Counted from the first letter of the stretch, positions 16,544 through 24,779 are shown. The stretch: DNA of 45,471 bases from Akkermansia muciniphila (GCA_945861535.1 CAMAUZ010000067.1:1-45471), one strand, 5' to 3'. Made by a program: numbers and translations. The notes: generated by a model not told the origin, from the letters alone.

Positions 16544-17590
16544 ATGTCATCACTGCTTCGCGTCGCCGTGTTGGGAACTGGTTCGTTGGGCAAGGAACAC
16601 GCGCGGCTCTATGCCGCGCTGGCTGCGGCGGGCGCGGTGGACTTCGTCGGGATTTACGATGTGAACCCGGAGCACGCCGCGCGCGTGGCCGAGAAACATC
16701 GCGTCCGCGCGTTCGGTTCGCTCGGGGAAATCGCCGCCGCCAGCGACGCCCTGAGCATCGTCACGCCCACGACCACGCACTTCGAGCTTGCCCGCCAGCT
16801 TCTCGGGCTCGGCCGCCATGTGCTTGTCGAGAAGCCCATGACCGACAACACGGCGCAGGCCGCGGAACTCGTGCAACTCGCGCAGCAACGCGGCCTGGTG
16901 CTCCAGGTCGGCCACGTCGAGCGCTTCAACCCCGTCTTCACCTATCTCCAGCAGGTGGCGACCGAGCCGCGCTTCATCGAGACGCACCGGCTCTCGCCGT
17001 ATCCCGCGCGCAGCACCGACATCGGCGTGGTGCTGGACCTGATGATTCACGATCTCGATGTGCTGCTGGCCTTCGTGAAATCGCCCGTGGTGGGCGTGGA
17101 TGCCGTGGGCATTCCGGTGTTGAGCAAGTCTGAGGACATCGCCAATGCGCGCCTGCGTTTCGCCAACGGCTGCGTGGCCAATCTCACCGCCAGCCGCGTG
17201 AGTCCCGAGCGGATGCGCAAGATTCGCGTCTTCAGCGGCGGCGCGCAGCCCAGTTACATCTCGCTCGATTACCGCGCGCAGGAGGGCTTCATCTATCGCA
17301 TCGCGCGCGACGGCGAGGAGGAAAGCTCGCTGCTCAAGAAACTGCTCGCAGCGCGGGACAGCACCATCGTCAGCGAATTCGCCGGCAAACGCATCGTGCG
17401 CGAACCGGTGCCGATCGAGAAAGACGAACCGCTCAAACTCGAGCTCGCGCACTTCGTCGAGTGCGTGCGCGAACGCCAGACGCCCAAGGTGAGCGGCGCC
17501 TCGGCCAAGCAGGCGCTCGACCTGGCGTTCGAGATCACCCGGCAGATCGCGGCGGCGGAAGCCGGCGCGGCGGCGGCGCGGGGCGGGTGA
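16544..17590 (+). CDS. Gfo/Idh/MocA-family NAD(P)-dependent oxidoreductase
   Basis: 348 residues from ATG 16544 (MSSLLRVAVLGTGSLG); an in-frame ATG 15 bases upstream is less likely because the Rossmann strand should begin close to the N-terminus. The NAD-binding fold has GTGSLGKEHARL at about 10-21 and VEKP at about 95. GHVERFNPVF at about 127 and LMIHDLDVLL at about 171 are in the substrate half. The GHxERFNP motif recalls the group that includes UDP-N-acetylglucosamine 3-dehydrogenase (GnnA) and other nucleotide-sugar dehydrogenases. With lpxD elsewhere in the window a lipid A or surface-sugar role is conceivable, but that is inference. A second, distantly related family member lies at 33703-34866. 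Confidence 0.85.
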   Translation: MSSLLRVAVLGTGSLGKEHARLYAALAAAGAVDFVGIYDVNPEHAARVAEKHRVRAFGSLGEIAAASDALSIVTPTTTHFELARQLLGLGRHVLVEKPMTDNTAQAAELVQLAQQRGLVLQVGHVERFNPVFTYLQQVATEPRFIETHRLSPYPARSTDIGVVLDLMIHDLDVLLAFVKSPVVGVDAVGIPVLSKSEDIANARLRFANGCVANLTASRVSPERMRKIRVFSGGAQPSYISLDYRAQEGFIYRIARDGEEESSLLKKLLAARDSTIVSEFAGKRIVREPVPIEKDEPLKLELAHFVECVRERQTPKVSGASAKQALDLAFEITRQIAAAEAGAAAARGG

Positions 17591-17759
17591 GGGCGGGGCG
17601 GGTTACTTGCAGGTAGGTTTACCTTGGCATTGGCGCCGGGGGGGCGGGAGCACGACCCGACAGGCTGGGGAATCCTCGGGCCGCTGCATTGCCGAAACTG
17701 ATGGGCGCGCAATTGTTTCGATTCACGGTGGCGACGCGCGCGGGGCTAGAAAATGGCGC

Positions 17760-18353
17760 ATGAAAAAACCACTCTGTTTCGCCCTTCTCCTCGCGGTCAT
17801 CTCCACTGGCTGCGTGACCCATGCCGTCCAAGACTATTATCGCGAGTCGCACTGGTGGCGCGCCGCCGAGGCTCCGCAGCTCGCGTTGTTCCGCAGCGCC
17901 GACGGTCAGGATGTCCTGGTCCGCTACTCCGAGGCGCGCGGTGGAACTGGCCCCGCCACCGCCCGCGCCTATTATCTGGCCCCGAATGCGCGGAGAATTT
18001 TCGCCGGGCAAAAGCCGGTCTTCGTCGAACCCAGCGTGACGAATGGACTGAAGCCAATCGAGCTGCTGCCGTGCTCCACCGAGCTGGCAAAGCTGTCGCC
18101 GCCGGCGGGCTTGGGCGAAATGCGCGCGCGATTGCTCGCGAGCGGACGGGGCTTCACCCTCATCACGGACCAGCGCGAATCTGATCCTTACACCCTGCCC
18201 GCCTACGAAGCCGGCGGTTGGCGCGCTGCGAAGGCGGTGGCGACGGTGCCGGCGATTGCGTTCGACAGTGTCATGGTCCTCGGTGGTTCGCTGGGTGGCG
18301 GGAATGTCGGAGGTTATGCGGAGGCCAACGGACCCGGCTCGAAGGCAAAGTAA
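17760..18353 (+). CDS. Predicted outer-membrane or periplasmic lipoprotein
   Basis: From ATG 17760 (MKKPLCFALLLAVISTGC) the protein has 197 residues and a short lipoprotein signal, with Cys18 as the likely lipidated residue; the -3 position is Ser rather than the usual Leu. The frame is open further upstream, but those residues do not fit a signal peptide. The mature part has alternating hydrophilic segments and a Gly-rich C-terminus (VLGGSLGGGNVGG). No domain was recognised. The gene follows the oxidoreductase by 169 bases and converges on the gene at 18374. Confidence 0.7.
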   Translation: MKKPLCFALLLAVISTGCVTHAVQDYYRESHWWRAAEAPQLALFRSADGQDVLVRYSEARGGTGPATARAYYLAPNARRIFAGQKPVFVEPSVTNGLKPIELLPCSTELAKLSPPAGLGEMRARLLASGRGFTLITDQRESDPYTLPAYEAGGWRAAKAVATVPAIAFDSVMVLGGSLGGGNVGGYAEANGPGSKAK

Positions 18354-18373
18354 TTTTCTGTGGCGCGGCGATT

Positions 18374-20011
18374 TCAGCGTGCCCGCGCCTGTATTTCCTG
18401 CCACGCCGCGAGAGCCGCTTTGAATTCCGCGAGTCCTTCCTCCGGGATCACGCCGGTGTTGCGGCGGATTTCTTCCTCGGTGCGGGCGACAAACCAATCG
18501 ACGTGTTCGCGTTTCGGGCGCAGCGGGCGGCCTTCGATTTCGAACCACCACGGCGCGGTGTGGGCGAAACGGAAACGGTCGCCGGGACGATTCTCGAAGC
18601 AGCGCACGGCGAGCCAGCAGGAGCCGGTGAACTCGACATCGGCGGTGAAGGCGCTGGTGAAAGCGCCGCTGGGCTGCGGTTGGTTCGCGGGCGTCACGCG
18701 CTGGACGACTTCGCCGTTGAGGAGAATCTCGAGGCTGGCGAGGCGTTGTTCGCTGTGGGCTTCGCCGGTGACGCGCAGGGTGGGTTTCGCGCCGCGGCCG
18801 GGATTCACGTTCAGGGTTGGCACTTTCGCGAGCAGCATCGGGCCGGTGGTGACGAAGCTGCGGCCTTCGCCGAGGCCTTTCATCCAGGCGTCGTAGGTGA
18901 AGCCTTCGGGGCACTGCACATACACGCGGCTGAAGCCGAGCGGGACGGGGTGGACGCCGTTGCCGGTGCTCGCGGTGGGGCGCAGGCGGAAGCCGCAGTT
19001 GAGGAGCGCGTACCATGTTTGGAGATTGTAGGAAACCCAGTCGCGTTCGGTTTCGCCGCCGCCACCGGCGAGTTTCATCCACGGCGGCGCGGGCACGCCG
19101 AAGCTGCGGACGGCGTAGTCGGTGCGCCAGACGTGGTTGTTCGACAGTTCGAAAAGATCGAGGCCCATGACCGGGAGAATCACGAACGACCACGGCCAAC
19201 TGTGTTTTTCCATGTCGAGCAGCGCACCCTCGGCGTGGGCTTGACGCGCGATGGGGCCGAGGGGCAGCGCGAGTTGGGTGAAGGGGGTTTTGTGATTGAT
19301 GATGACGACCGCCCCGAGCGTGTGCGGTTTCGCGCCGACCTTGAAGATTTCGTACTCGGTGTTGCGCGGATGCCAGGCGTGCGTGGCATCAATGCTCACG
19401 GGGCGGTCGCCGAAGTCGCCCTTCATGTTCTGCGGGCTGTTCGCGGGCGCGATGGTCGAGACGGTGGTCCAGTGGACCATCGGATGGGTCACGTTCACAT
19501 CTTCAGCGAGCAGGACGTTCGGCAGATCGGCGGGCGCGCGGTGGACGTGGGTGTCGCCGCTGAACCAGCCGCGGCTCGCCATGTCCACCCAGCGCCGGAG
19601 CGGCAGGCGGAGCGAGAGGGGCGGGGCGGGTGCGGCAGTCGTGGCGGGCGGGGCGGCGACGGTGAACTGGTTGGTGAGCGGGAAGTATTCTTTGCCGCGC
19701 TCGACGATGGCGGTGTAGCGGCCGGCGGGCAGCTCGGCGATGAACCGATGCGCGGACAGGGTGGTGTGCATTTCGCTCACGGTGGCGCTGCGGAATTTTT
19801 CGTAGCGTATCGCGCTGCCGTTGGTCGCCGTTGATTTGGCGAAGAACCATTTGCCGTCGTCGCGCTGGAGGTAGAGCCGCGCGGGCAGCGGTGCGCCGGA
19901 AGTGGCGTCGAAGATCTCGCCGGTGACGGTCACGAGGGCGTCGGCGGCAGAGAGGGGCGGGGCGAGCAATGAAATCAGGGCGATGGTGCTGGTGACGAGC
20001 CGTGTAAACAT
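18374..20011 (-). CDS. Secreted CehA/McbA-type (PHP-like) metallohydrolase family protein
   Basis: 545 residues from ATG 20011, which opens a signal peptide (FTRLVTSTIALISLLAPPLSA). A carboxypeptidase-regulatory-like beta domain covers about residues 25-115 (ALVTVTGEIFDATSGAPLPA). The PHP-like core starts at GWFSGDTHVHRAP (about 143) and includes VVIINHKTPF and LFELSNNHVW, likely metal-binding segments. The related CehA and McbA enzymes hydrolyse carbamate or ester bonds, but many environmental relatives have no known substrate, so the activity here is unproven. It probably acts in the periplasm. The gene stands alone on its strand next to a repeat-rich gap. Confidence 0.8.
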   Translation of the reverse strand: MFTRLVTSTIALISLLAPPLSAADALVTVTGEIFDATSGAPLPARLYLQRDDGKWFFAKSTATNGSAIRYEKFRSATVSEMHTTLSAHRFIAELPAGRYTAIVERGKEYFPLTNQFTVAAPPATTAAPAPPLSLRLPLRRWVDMASRGWFSGDTHVHRAPADLPNVLLAEDVNVTHPMVHWTTVSTIAPANSPQNMKGDFGDRPVSIDATHAWHPRNTEYEIFKVGAKPHTLGAVVIINHKTPFTQLALPLGPIARQAHAEGALLDMEKHSWPWSFVILPVMGLDLFELSNNHVWRTDYAVRSFGVPAPPWMKLAGGGGETERDWVSYNLQTWYALLNCGFRLRPTASTGNGVHPVPLGFSRVYVQCPEGFTYDAWMKGLGEGRSFVTTGPMLLAKVPTLNVNPGRGAKPTLRVTGEAHSEQRLASLEILLNGEVVQRVTPANQPQPSGAFTSAFTADVEFTGSCWLAVRCFENRPGDRFRFAHTAPWWFEIEGRPLRPKREHVDWFVARTEEEIRRNTGVIPEEGLAEFKAALAAWQEIQARAR

Positions 20012-20059
20012 GCGGCGAGTGTAGGGGATGCGGCGCGGGCGGGAAGAAGGGAGTGCGAT

Positions 20060-20118
20060 GGGAAAAGCTCCAAGGGCAAAGCTCAAAGCTCAAGGAAAGG
20101 GTCAAGAAGCAAGCTCCG
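20060..20118. repeat. Short imperfect tandem repeat (AAAGCTC units)
   Basis: The motif AAAGCTC/CAAGG recurs several times in about 60 bases (AAAGCTCCAAGGGCAAAGCT, then CAAAGCTCAAGG). It resembles the heptamer-type low-complexity tracts found at several other gene borders in this window. Confidence 0.6.
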
Positions 20119-20169
20119 GGGGGGGCGTCGGGACAGGGTGGGTGAAGCGGGGGGCTCGCCGCGAGTGGG

Positions 20170-20350
20170 TTTGTAGGAGACGACGTGAGGAGGCTCTGGC
20201 CCTTTCTGCGCGAGCAGCGGGCGGAGGCTTGTAATATTACTTGGGCAAAGCGTGTGAAGCCCAGGTTCGGTTTCAAAACGCGACGTGGGGAAGTTTTGCC
20301 AAGCCTCTTGCAGAAGGAGGTTAGAGTCTCGTTACCTCGACTCCTACAAG
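20170..20350. repeat. Inverted repeat of the TTGTAGGAGTCGAGGTAACG family, locus A
   Basis: The left arm begins TTTGTAGGAGACGACGTGAG and the right arm ends GTTACCTCGACTCCTACAA. The same arm sequence bounds another element at 38091-38271. The interior contains no recognisable gene. It lies just beyond the stop of the YggT-type gene. Confidence 0.78.
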
Positions 20351-20367
20351 GAACGGACTCCGGGCGC

Positions 20368-21210
20368 TCAGAGTGGCAGGCGGAGGTAGAGGCGGTGGAG
20401 CAGGGGCGGGAGCCAGTGGTCGAGGGCAACCACAATCGCGCCGGCGACGAGCGGGGCGAGGTCGATGCGGCCGAGTTGGAGCGGGATGATTCGCAGCGGC
20501 TGGAGCAGGGTGCGGGTGGAGTGGCTGAGGAAGGCCCAGAAGGGATGGGCCCCGAGATAGACGTAGCTATGCACCGCGTGGAGGACGAGCAGCCCGAGGA
20601 GCAGATATTTCCAATCGAGGTAAGCGCACAGGCCGATGACGGCTGCCTGTTCCCAAAGCAGCGTGGTGGTCGCCGGTTTTGGAATGATGCCAAGTTTGGC
20701 GAGCAGGGGCTGGAGCGCAGCCCAGAGCAGCGTGATGGTGATACCGGGCACGAGCAATTTTAACGGCCAGGGCAGGCGGGCGAGGATGCTCAGATTCAGC
20801 CGCACCCAGCGGGGCCAGGTGTCGCTGTCGGGCAGTTGGCGGCAGAGGATCGAAAGGAGGAGCAGGCTGAACAGGAAAGCGCCCAGCGCCAGCGCGAAGC
20901 TGAGCACGGAGAAGAGGAGCATTCGCGGCAGGCTGTCGCCGCGCAGGGCCGGGGCGATGACGGTGAGGGGCAGGGTAGGGGACCAGCTCACGGAAGTGGC
21001 CACGGAATCGTAGAAGACCGCGCGCAATGCGAGCAGCGCCAGCAGGCCAATCAGCGGACTCCAGTGCCAGCCGGACGCGCCTCCGGCGGGGCGGACGAGG
21101 GAGACGCGCGAGAGGCCGGGCGTGAGGTTGCTGGTGGCCGGCGCGAAGGTCCGCCAGGCAATCCACAGCAGAATGCCGACGACGTTCAGGATGGCGTTCA
21201 GCAGGGTCAT
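20368..21210 (-). CDS. YggT-family integral membrane protein
   Basis: 280 residues from ATG 21210 (MTLLNAILNVVGILLW); the frame is open upstream but over palindrome-rich DNA. At least five hydrophobic segments are visible. The C-terminal repeat has the YggT signature: Pro-Leu-Arg-Ile-Ile-Pro, then an Ile-Asp-Leu-Ala-Pro-Leu-Val motif (RIIPLQLGRIDLAPLV). YggT proteins are small inner-membrane proteins usually of about 90-190 residues, so this is a long, probably duplicated form. Function in the family is poorly defined; osmotic-shock and division links have been suggested. It lies downstream of sucD in the same direction, with a 183-base gap containing GC-rich hairpins. Confidence 0.8.
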   Translation of the reverse strand: MTLLNAILNVVGILLWIAWRTFAPATSNLTPGLSRVSLVRPAGGASGWHWSPLIGLLALLALRAVFYDSVATSVSWSPTLPLTVIAPALRGDSLPRMLLFSVLSFALALGAFLFSLLLLSILCRQLPDSDTWPRWVRLNLSILARLPWPLKLLVPGITITLLWAALQPLLAKLGIIPKPATTTLLWEQAAVIGLCAYLDWKYLLLGLLVLHAVHSYVYLGAHPFWAFLSHSTRTLLQPLRIIPLQLGRIDLAPLVAGAIVVALDHWLPPLLHRLYLRLPL

Positions 21211-21393
21211 CGGGCGGGGCGGGGGCGCGGAGTTCAGCGGCGGGCGAGGGGGACGGGCAACCTGCCCGCTCCGCGCGGCAACTTGCCGCGCGGAAGGCGG
21301 AGCGCGGGCGAACTTTTTGCAGTGTTGGTTTTCAAGTTCAGCCCCTCGCCGTTCCGCCAGGCTGGCAGCCTGTGCCACCCGTTCCAGCGGCGG

Positions 21394-22293
21394 TTACATC
21401 ATTTTGAGCAGCGTGTCGGCCATCTCGCTGGGCGTGACGGCGATGCCGATGCCGGCGGCGCGGAAGGCGTCGATCTTGGCGGCGGCGGTTCCTTTGCCCC
21501 CACTGACAATCGCGCCGGCGTGGCCCATGCGGCGTCCGGGCGGCGCGGTGGCGCCGGCGATGAATCCGGCGACGGGCTTGGTGCCGAACTGGCGAATCCA
21601 GTCGGCGGCTTCCTCTTCACCGCTGCCGCCGATTTCACCGATCATGATGATGCCGTGGGTCTCGGGGTCGGCCATGAAGAGTTTGATGACGTCGAGGTGC
21701 GAGGTGCCGTTGACAGGGTCGCCGCCGATGCCGACGCAGGTGCTCTGACCGACGCCGCGCGAGGTGAGCTGCCACACGGCCTCGTAGGTGAGCGTACCCG
21801 AGCGCGAGACGACGCCGATGTTGCCGGCCTTATGAATGTAGCCGGGCGCGATGCCGATGCGGCAGCCGCCGTGCGAATCCTTGCCGGTGCCGGGCGTGAC
21901 GACGCCGGGGCAGTTCGGTCCGATGAGACGGGTTTTGCTGCCGGCCATCGCGTGTTTGGCGCGGATCATGTCGCGGACGGGGATGCCTTCGGTGATGGCG
22001 ACGACGAGCCCGAGACCGGCGTCCACGCCCTCGAGAATGGCGTCGGCGGCAAAGGGCGGCGGGACGAAGACGGCGCTGACGGTGGCGCCGGTGGTTTTCA
22101 CGGCGTCGGAGACGGTGTCGAAGATGGGCACCTTGACGCCGGCGTGCTCGAAGATTTGGCCGCCTTTGCCGGGCGTGACGCCGGCGACGACTTGCGTGCC
22201 GTAGTCGATGGAGAGCTTGGCGTGGCGCGCACCGAATTCACCGGTGATGCCTTGAATGAGTAGTTTGGTTTGGGGGGTGACGAGGATGGACAT
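21394..22293 (-). CDS. sucD: Succinate-CoA ligase (succinyl-CoA synthetase) alpha subunit
   Basis: SucD pairs with SucC to interconvert succinyl-CoA and succinate with ADP or GDP phosphorylation in the TCA cycle. The 299-residue length is normal. The CoA-binding Rossmann domain has [13 protein letters not shown] at about 13-25 and GGKGG-type turns. NCPGVVTPG is at about 127, and the phosphorylated active-site residue is His258 in [14 protein letters not shown]. Normally sucD directly follows sucC. Here about 3 kb of toxin-antitoxin and other genes separates them (22404-25256), although all genes still run in the same direction. Confidence 0.97.
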   Translation of the reverse strand: MSILVTPQTKLLIQGITGEFGARHAKLSIDYGTQVVAGVTPGKGGQIFEHAGVKVPIFDTVSDAVKTTGATVSAVFVPPPFAADAILEGVDAGLGLVVAITEGIPVRDMIRAKHAMAGSKTRLIGPNCPGVVTPGTGKDSHGGCRIGIAPGYIHKAGNIGVVSRSGTLTYEAVWQLTSRGVGQSTCVGIGGDPVNGTSHLDVIKLFMADPETHGIIMIGEIGGSGEEEAADWIRQFGTKPVAGFIAGATAPPGRRMGHAGAIVSGGKGTAAAKIDAFRAAGIGIAVTPSEMADTLLKMM

Positions 22294-22341
22294 GGGTGGG
22301 TGGGGGTGAGTGCTAAGGGATGGGGGCGGTGGGTGGTGAGG

Positions 22342-22373
22342 AGTGATTAGTAATTAGTAATTAGTGATTAGTA
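22342..22373. repeat. Heptamer tandem repeat (TTAGTAA/TTAGTGA)
   Basis: AGTGATTAGTAATTAGTAAT and the following bases form four or so imperfect 7-base units between the first toxin gene and sucD. The same unit recurs in mirrored form at 45307-45337. Confidence 0.8.
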
Positions 22374-22403
22374 GCCGGTGGGCTTGAATGGTGGGTAACT
22401 CAG

Positions 22404-22706
22404 TTAGCGGAGACGGGAGTGCAATTCTTTCGGGTCGCGCGCGCCGTGCCAGGCGGCGAGCACACGGATTTCGTCGGCGACGAGTTCAAAGTAAATCGAG
22501 TAAGGAAAGACGGACATTTTGCGTTTGCGAAGGCGGCGCTTTCCGCTGGGACGGCCAAGTTCAGGATTTCGCTGGATGTCGCGCAGGCACTGCTTGACTC
22601 CCGTCCAGAAGCGCATGCCTGTCCCTGGCGATTCCTGCTCATACCAAACAAAGCCTTCGCGGATGTCATCCCGGGCGACAGAAGTGATGCGGACGCGGGC
22701 ATTCAC
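22404..22706 (-). CDS. RelE/ParE-family toxin (TA pair 1)
   Basis: 100 residues from ATG 22706, overlapping the antitoxin stop by four bases (ATGA). The RelE/ParE pattern is present: GFVWYEQESPGTGMRFW in the first helices, an IQRNPELGRP turn, and a basic strand region (RRLRKRKMSVFPYSIYF) before the closing DEIRVLAAWHGARDP. The family either cleaves mRNA at the ribosome or poisons gyrase; which one applies here is not decided. It is one of three toxin-antitoxin pairs lying between sucC and sucD. Confidence 0.88.
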   Translation of the reverse strand: MNARVRITSVARDDIREGFVWYEQESPGTGMRFWTGVKQCLRDIQRNPELGRPSGKRRLRKRKMSVFPYSIYFELVADEIRVLAAWHGARDPKELHSRLR

Positions 22707-22924
22707 GCAACGGGACGTGAGGAGAGGAGTTTGGCCTCGACTTCCTCGATGGTGTAGCTGACGGGATTCTTCTCGAACTCATCTGCCCGCCGCTCTAGTT
22801 CAGCGAGCAGATGTGCTGGTATGTCGTCGTCACGGCCAACGACGGCGGGCAGCAGCAGGTCGATGACCTCCGCCTTTTCTTCGACGGACAGGGCCGAGAG
22901 TTCTTTTTCGAGGGTGGCGTTCAT
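22703..22924 (-). CDS. Addiction-module antitoxin (TA pair 1)
   Basis: 73 residues, acidic and helical (LSALSVEEKAEVIDLLLPAV, VSYTIEEVEAKLLSS). It matches the small 'putative addiction module component' type of antitoxin. It precedes its toxin with a four-base overlap, the usual order for type II systems. The start lies 12 bases after the VOC-family gene stop, so it is probably transcribed with the upstream genes. Confidence 0.82.
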   Translation of the reverse strand: MNATLEKELSALSVEEKAEVIDLLLPAVVGRDDDIPAHLLAELERRADEFEKNPVSYTIEEVEAKLLSSRPVA

Positions 22925-22936
22925 GGGTTGAACCTA

Positions 22937-23305
22937 TCAGTGCGTGTGGCGCTTGTGGATGCAGAGGGTGTTGCCGTCGGGATCGAAGACCATCACCATG
23001 CGGCAGCCGGGCGTGGGGAATGGCTCCATGCGGAACTTCACGTTGGCAGCCTTCAGCGTCGCGATCGCGGCGTCGAAGTCCGCGACTTCGAGCGCAACGG
23101 TGCAGCCGTCGGGGCTGGGTTTCCAGCCGGGCGCGGAGCCGAGGGACAGGGCGTAGGGGCCGAACTCGTATTCCACCCAGTTCCCGTTGGGCGTGTCGGT
23201 GACGGTGGTGGGCTTGAGGCCGAGCACGCCTTCGTAAAAGCCGCGGGCGCGGGTCATGTCGGTGACGGCGTAGCAGGCAAAGGCGATTTCAGTGACTTGG
23301 AGCAT
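22937..23305 (-). CDS. VOC-family (glyoxalase/bleomycin resistance-like) protein
   Basis: 122 residues from ATG 23305 (MLQVTEIAFACYAVTDMTRA). It shows one vicinal-oxygen-chelate module: ARGFYEGVLGLKPT at about 20-33, VALEVADFDAAIATL in the middle, and MVMVFDPDGNTLCIHKR at the end, where the conserved Glu metal ligand of the DPDGNxxE pattern is replaced by Cys (NTLCIH). Metal-dependent catalysis is therefore uncertain. The start is two bases after the stop of toxin 2. A truncated copy of its 5' end lies at 23935-23970. Confidence 0.85.
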   Translation of the reverse strand: MLQVTEIAFACYAVTDMTRARGFYEGVLGLKPTTVTDTPNGNWVEYEFGPYALSLGSAPGWKPSPDGCTVALEVADFDAAIATLKAANVKFRMEPFPTPGCRMVMVFDPDGNTLCIHKRHTH

Positions 23306-23307
23306 AA

Positions 23308-23628
23308 TCAGCGGAGGGGAATTAAATCGTCCTCCGTCGGTTCGGCGCGGGACGCGTGCCAGATGCGGCTGATGAAGACTGTCTGTAAATCGTGGTGGAC
23401 GTAATAGATGATCCGGTGGGGCGGGCAAACAATCTGACGCCATGAGGGACCGAGGAACCGCAGCACCCGGCCAAACTCAGGGAATTGGGCCAGCTTTCGC
23501 ACGGCGAGGATGATCTCGTCTTTCCGCTTCTGCGTGGTGTGTTCATCGGGATACGAGGTCTGGCACTCCAGGCACTTCAAGTCGCGGTCGGCTTTGGCCG
23601 ACCAGCTTATGCCGTAGGCTTTTTCCAT
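23308..23628 (-). CDS. RelE/ParE-family toxin (TA pair 2)
   Basis: 106 residues from ATG 23628 (MEKAYGISWSAKADRDL), overlapping the antitoxin gene by 22 bases. The ParE-like core is visible: DEIILAVRKLAQFPEFGRV, then SWRQIVCPPHRIIYYVHHDL and a terminal strand VFISRIWHASR. It closely resembles type II toxins that end with an Arg-rich strand. It is followed two bases later by the VOC gene. Activity is inferred from the fold pattern and the partner gene. Confidence 0.85.
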   Translation of the reverse strand: MEKAYGISWSAKADRDLKCLECQTSYPDEHTTQKRKDEIILAVRKLAQFPEFGRVLRFLGPSWRQIVCPPHRIIYYVHHDLQTVFISRIWHASRAEPTEDDLIPLR

Positions 23629-23858
23629 GACGCGTGGCGCTGCTCGATTTCCTCGTGGGGAATGCCGCGTCCGGCCTTGAAGTCCAGCATCGTTTCCTCC
23701 ACCGCCGCGCGCAGCCGGGCTTCCTCTTCTTTGGAGATCGGCCAATCATCGGTCTGGTTGGTTTTGAGTTGCTGATAAAGCCCGGCGAATAGCTCCTCCT
23801 GCTCTTCGCGGTTCAACGTCGCAAAATCCTTCTGAATTTTTTCAGCGGTGGCAGTCAT
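23607..23858 (-). CDS. Addiction-module antitoxin (TA pair 2)
   Basis: 83 residues (MTATAEKIQKDFATLNREEQ), strongly acidic and helical, with the KEEEARLRAAVEETMLDFKA segment expected for a DNA-binding or toxin-neutralising helix. It resembles the addiction-module protein family. The gene lies between the remnant VOC start (23970) and the intact VOC gene (23305), so pair 2 appears inserted at the start of that gene. Confidence 0.78.
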   Translation of the reverse strand: MTATAEKIQKDFATLNREEQEELFAGLYQQLKTNQTDDWPISKEEEARLRAAVEETMLDFKAGRGIPHEEIEQRHASWKKPTA

Positions 23859-23934
23859 GGCGGCAGCGTATCATTTCGCCCGGGGCTTGACCATCTTCGG
23901 CGTCACGGCGTTTCGGCGTCGCGGCGGCGATGGG

Positions 23935-23970
23935 ATGACAGGTGAAGGCGATTTCGGTGACTTGGAGCAT
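23935..23970 (-). pseudogene. Truncated copy of the VOC gene 5' end
   Basis: Reading the minus strand from ATG 23970 gives MLQVTEIAFTC, nearly identical to the first 11 residues of the intact VOC gene (MLQVTEIAFAC at 23305). The bases are almost unchanged over about 34 positions. After residue 14 the similarity stops and low-complexity sequence follows (AAATPKRRD). The copy and the intact gene border toxin-antitoxin pair 2. Confidence 0.75.
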
Positions 23971-23987
23971 GGGATTGGGAGAAAATT

Positions 23988-24185
23988 TCAGGCCGCGAGT
24001 TTCAGTCGCCGCTTCGGGCTGACCACCGGGGCTTCGCCTCGATAAACGTTGTAGGAATGTTTCGCCGCTGCCTGCCGGCACACCTCCGCTTGCTTCGCCA
24101 GATCATGGCCGCAATCCGTCGCAATTTTGCGACGGAGACCACGCAGCCATCCCAAGCCATCGTCGTAGGTCTCAGTTGTTTTCAT
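23988..24185 (-). CDS. Small hypothetical protein
   Basis: 65 residues from ATG 24185 (MKTTETYDDGLGWLRGLRRK). It is basic, with a short helical segment (AKQAEVCRQAAAKHSYNVYR), and resembles the small unnamed partner-type proteins that occur near toxin-antitoxin genes. It sits between pairs 2 and 3 on the same strand. No function can be assigned, and it may be a remnant antitoxin or regulator. Confidence 0.55.
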   Translation of the reverse strand: MKTTETYDDGLGWLRGLRRKIATDCGHDLAKQAEVCRQAAAKHSYNVYRGEAPVVSPKRRLKLAA

Positions 24186-24243
24186 CGCTTTCCAGCAGTT
24201 GAACCGGCGTGACAATCTCGGCGCCTCTTGCGCGTTCCCAGCC

Positions 24244-24546
24244 TCAGCGCAGCCGCCGCCGCTGCCAGACGCTTGGATCGCGGCTGCAATGAAACACGGA
24301 GACGATCCTGAGCTTTTCCGGCGTAGCGACATAAATCAGCCAGTAGGGAAATCGGTCGAGCCGGATTCTTCTCGCGTTGGCTCGGATGACCCGAGGCGTT
24401 TCTGGTGATCGCTGCATCCGGGCCAATGCTTGGTCGAGCTCCTGCAGGAACTCGTGGCCGAGGCCGGGCCGTTTGTCTTCATAGTAGTCAAATGCTTCGC
24501 TGGCATCCCGCAGAGCCGCGCCACGAAATATGACGGGCCGTGGCAT
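24244..24546 (-). CDS. RelE/ParE-family toxin (TA pair 3)
   Basis: 100 residues from ATG 24546 (MPRPVIFRGAALRDASEAFD). The typical segments are FDYYEDKRPGLGHEFLQEL, MQRSPETPRVI and RRIRLDRFPYWLIYVATPEK, ending IVSVFHCSRDPSVW. The ATG overlaps the antitoxin stop (TGATG), so translation is coupled. Its family resemblance to toxin 1 is close in layout, but the sequences are clearly different. Confidence 0.87.
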   Translation of the reverse strand: MPRPVIFRGAALRDASEAFDYYEDKRPGLGHEFLQELDQALARMQRSPETPRVIRANARRIRLDRFPYWLIYVATPEKLRIVSVFHCSRDPSVWQRRRLR

Positions 24547-24767
24547 CAGGGCTTCCGTGACGCCACGATGCGTTTTCGCGCTTCTTCCCAAGGCATTTCG
24601 TCTCCCGGATTCTCCTCCATGTCATTCAGTCGGCGATCAAGCTCGGCAGCTTGCGCATGAGTTAGAGTCATCTCCTCATCTTGGAGGCTGTCCCACAACG
24701 CGCCGATCAACTCAAGGCGGTCCGGGGCGGGAAGCTTTACCATCTCGTCAACGAGAGCAGTTTTCAT
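24546..24767 (-). CDS. Addiction-module antitoxin (TA pair 3)
   Basis: 73 residues (MKTALVDEMVKLPAPDRLEL). It has the 'addiction module component' layout: a first helix (RLELIGALWDSLQDE), the TLTHAQAAELDRRLNDMEEN segment and a C-terminal PWEEARKRIV. The start is 12 bases after the stop of the retropepsin-like gene, consistent with one long transcript. Confidence 0.85.
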   Translation of the reverse strand: MKTALVDEMVKLPAPDRLELIGALWDSLQDEEMTLTHAQAAELDRRLNDMEENPGDEMPWEEARKRIVASRKP

Positions 24768-24779
24768 ATTCCGATCCTA

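Noticed and set aside
18218-19834. A 538-codon plus-strand frame opposite the CehA/McbA-type gene
   Set aside because: It overlaps the end of a lipoprotein gene and the antisense of a clear exported protein, and contains no domain pattern.
20836-22263. A 475-codon plus-strand frame opposite sucD and the YggT-type gene
   Set aside because: It runs antisense to two recognisable genes and is Gly/Asp/Arg-rich without motifs.
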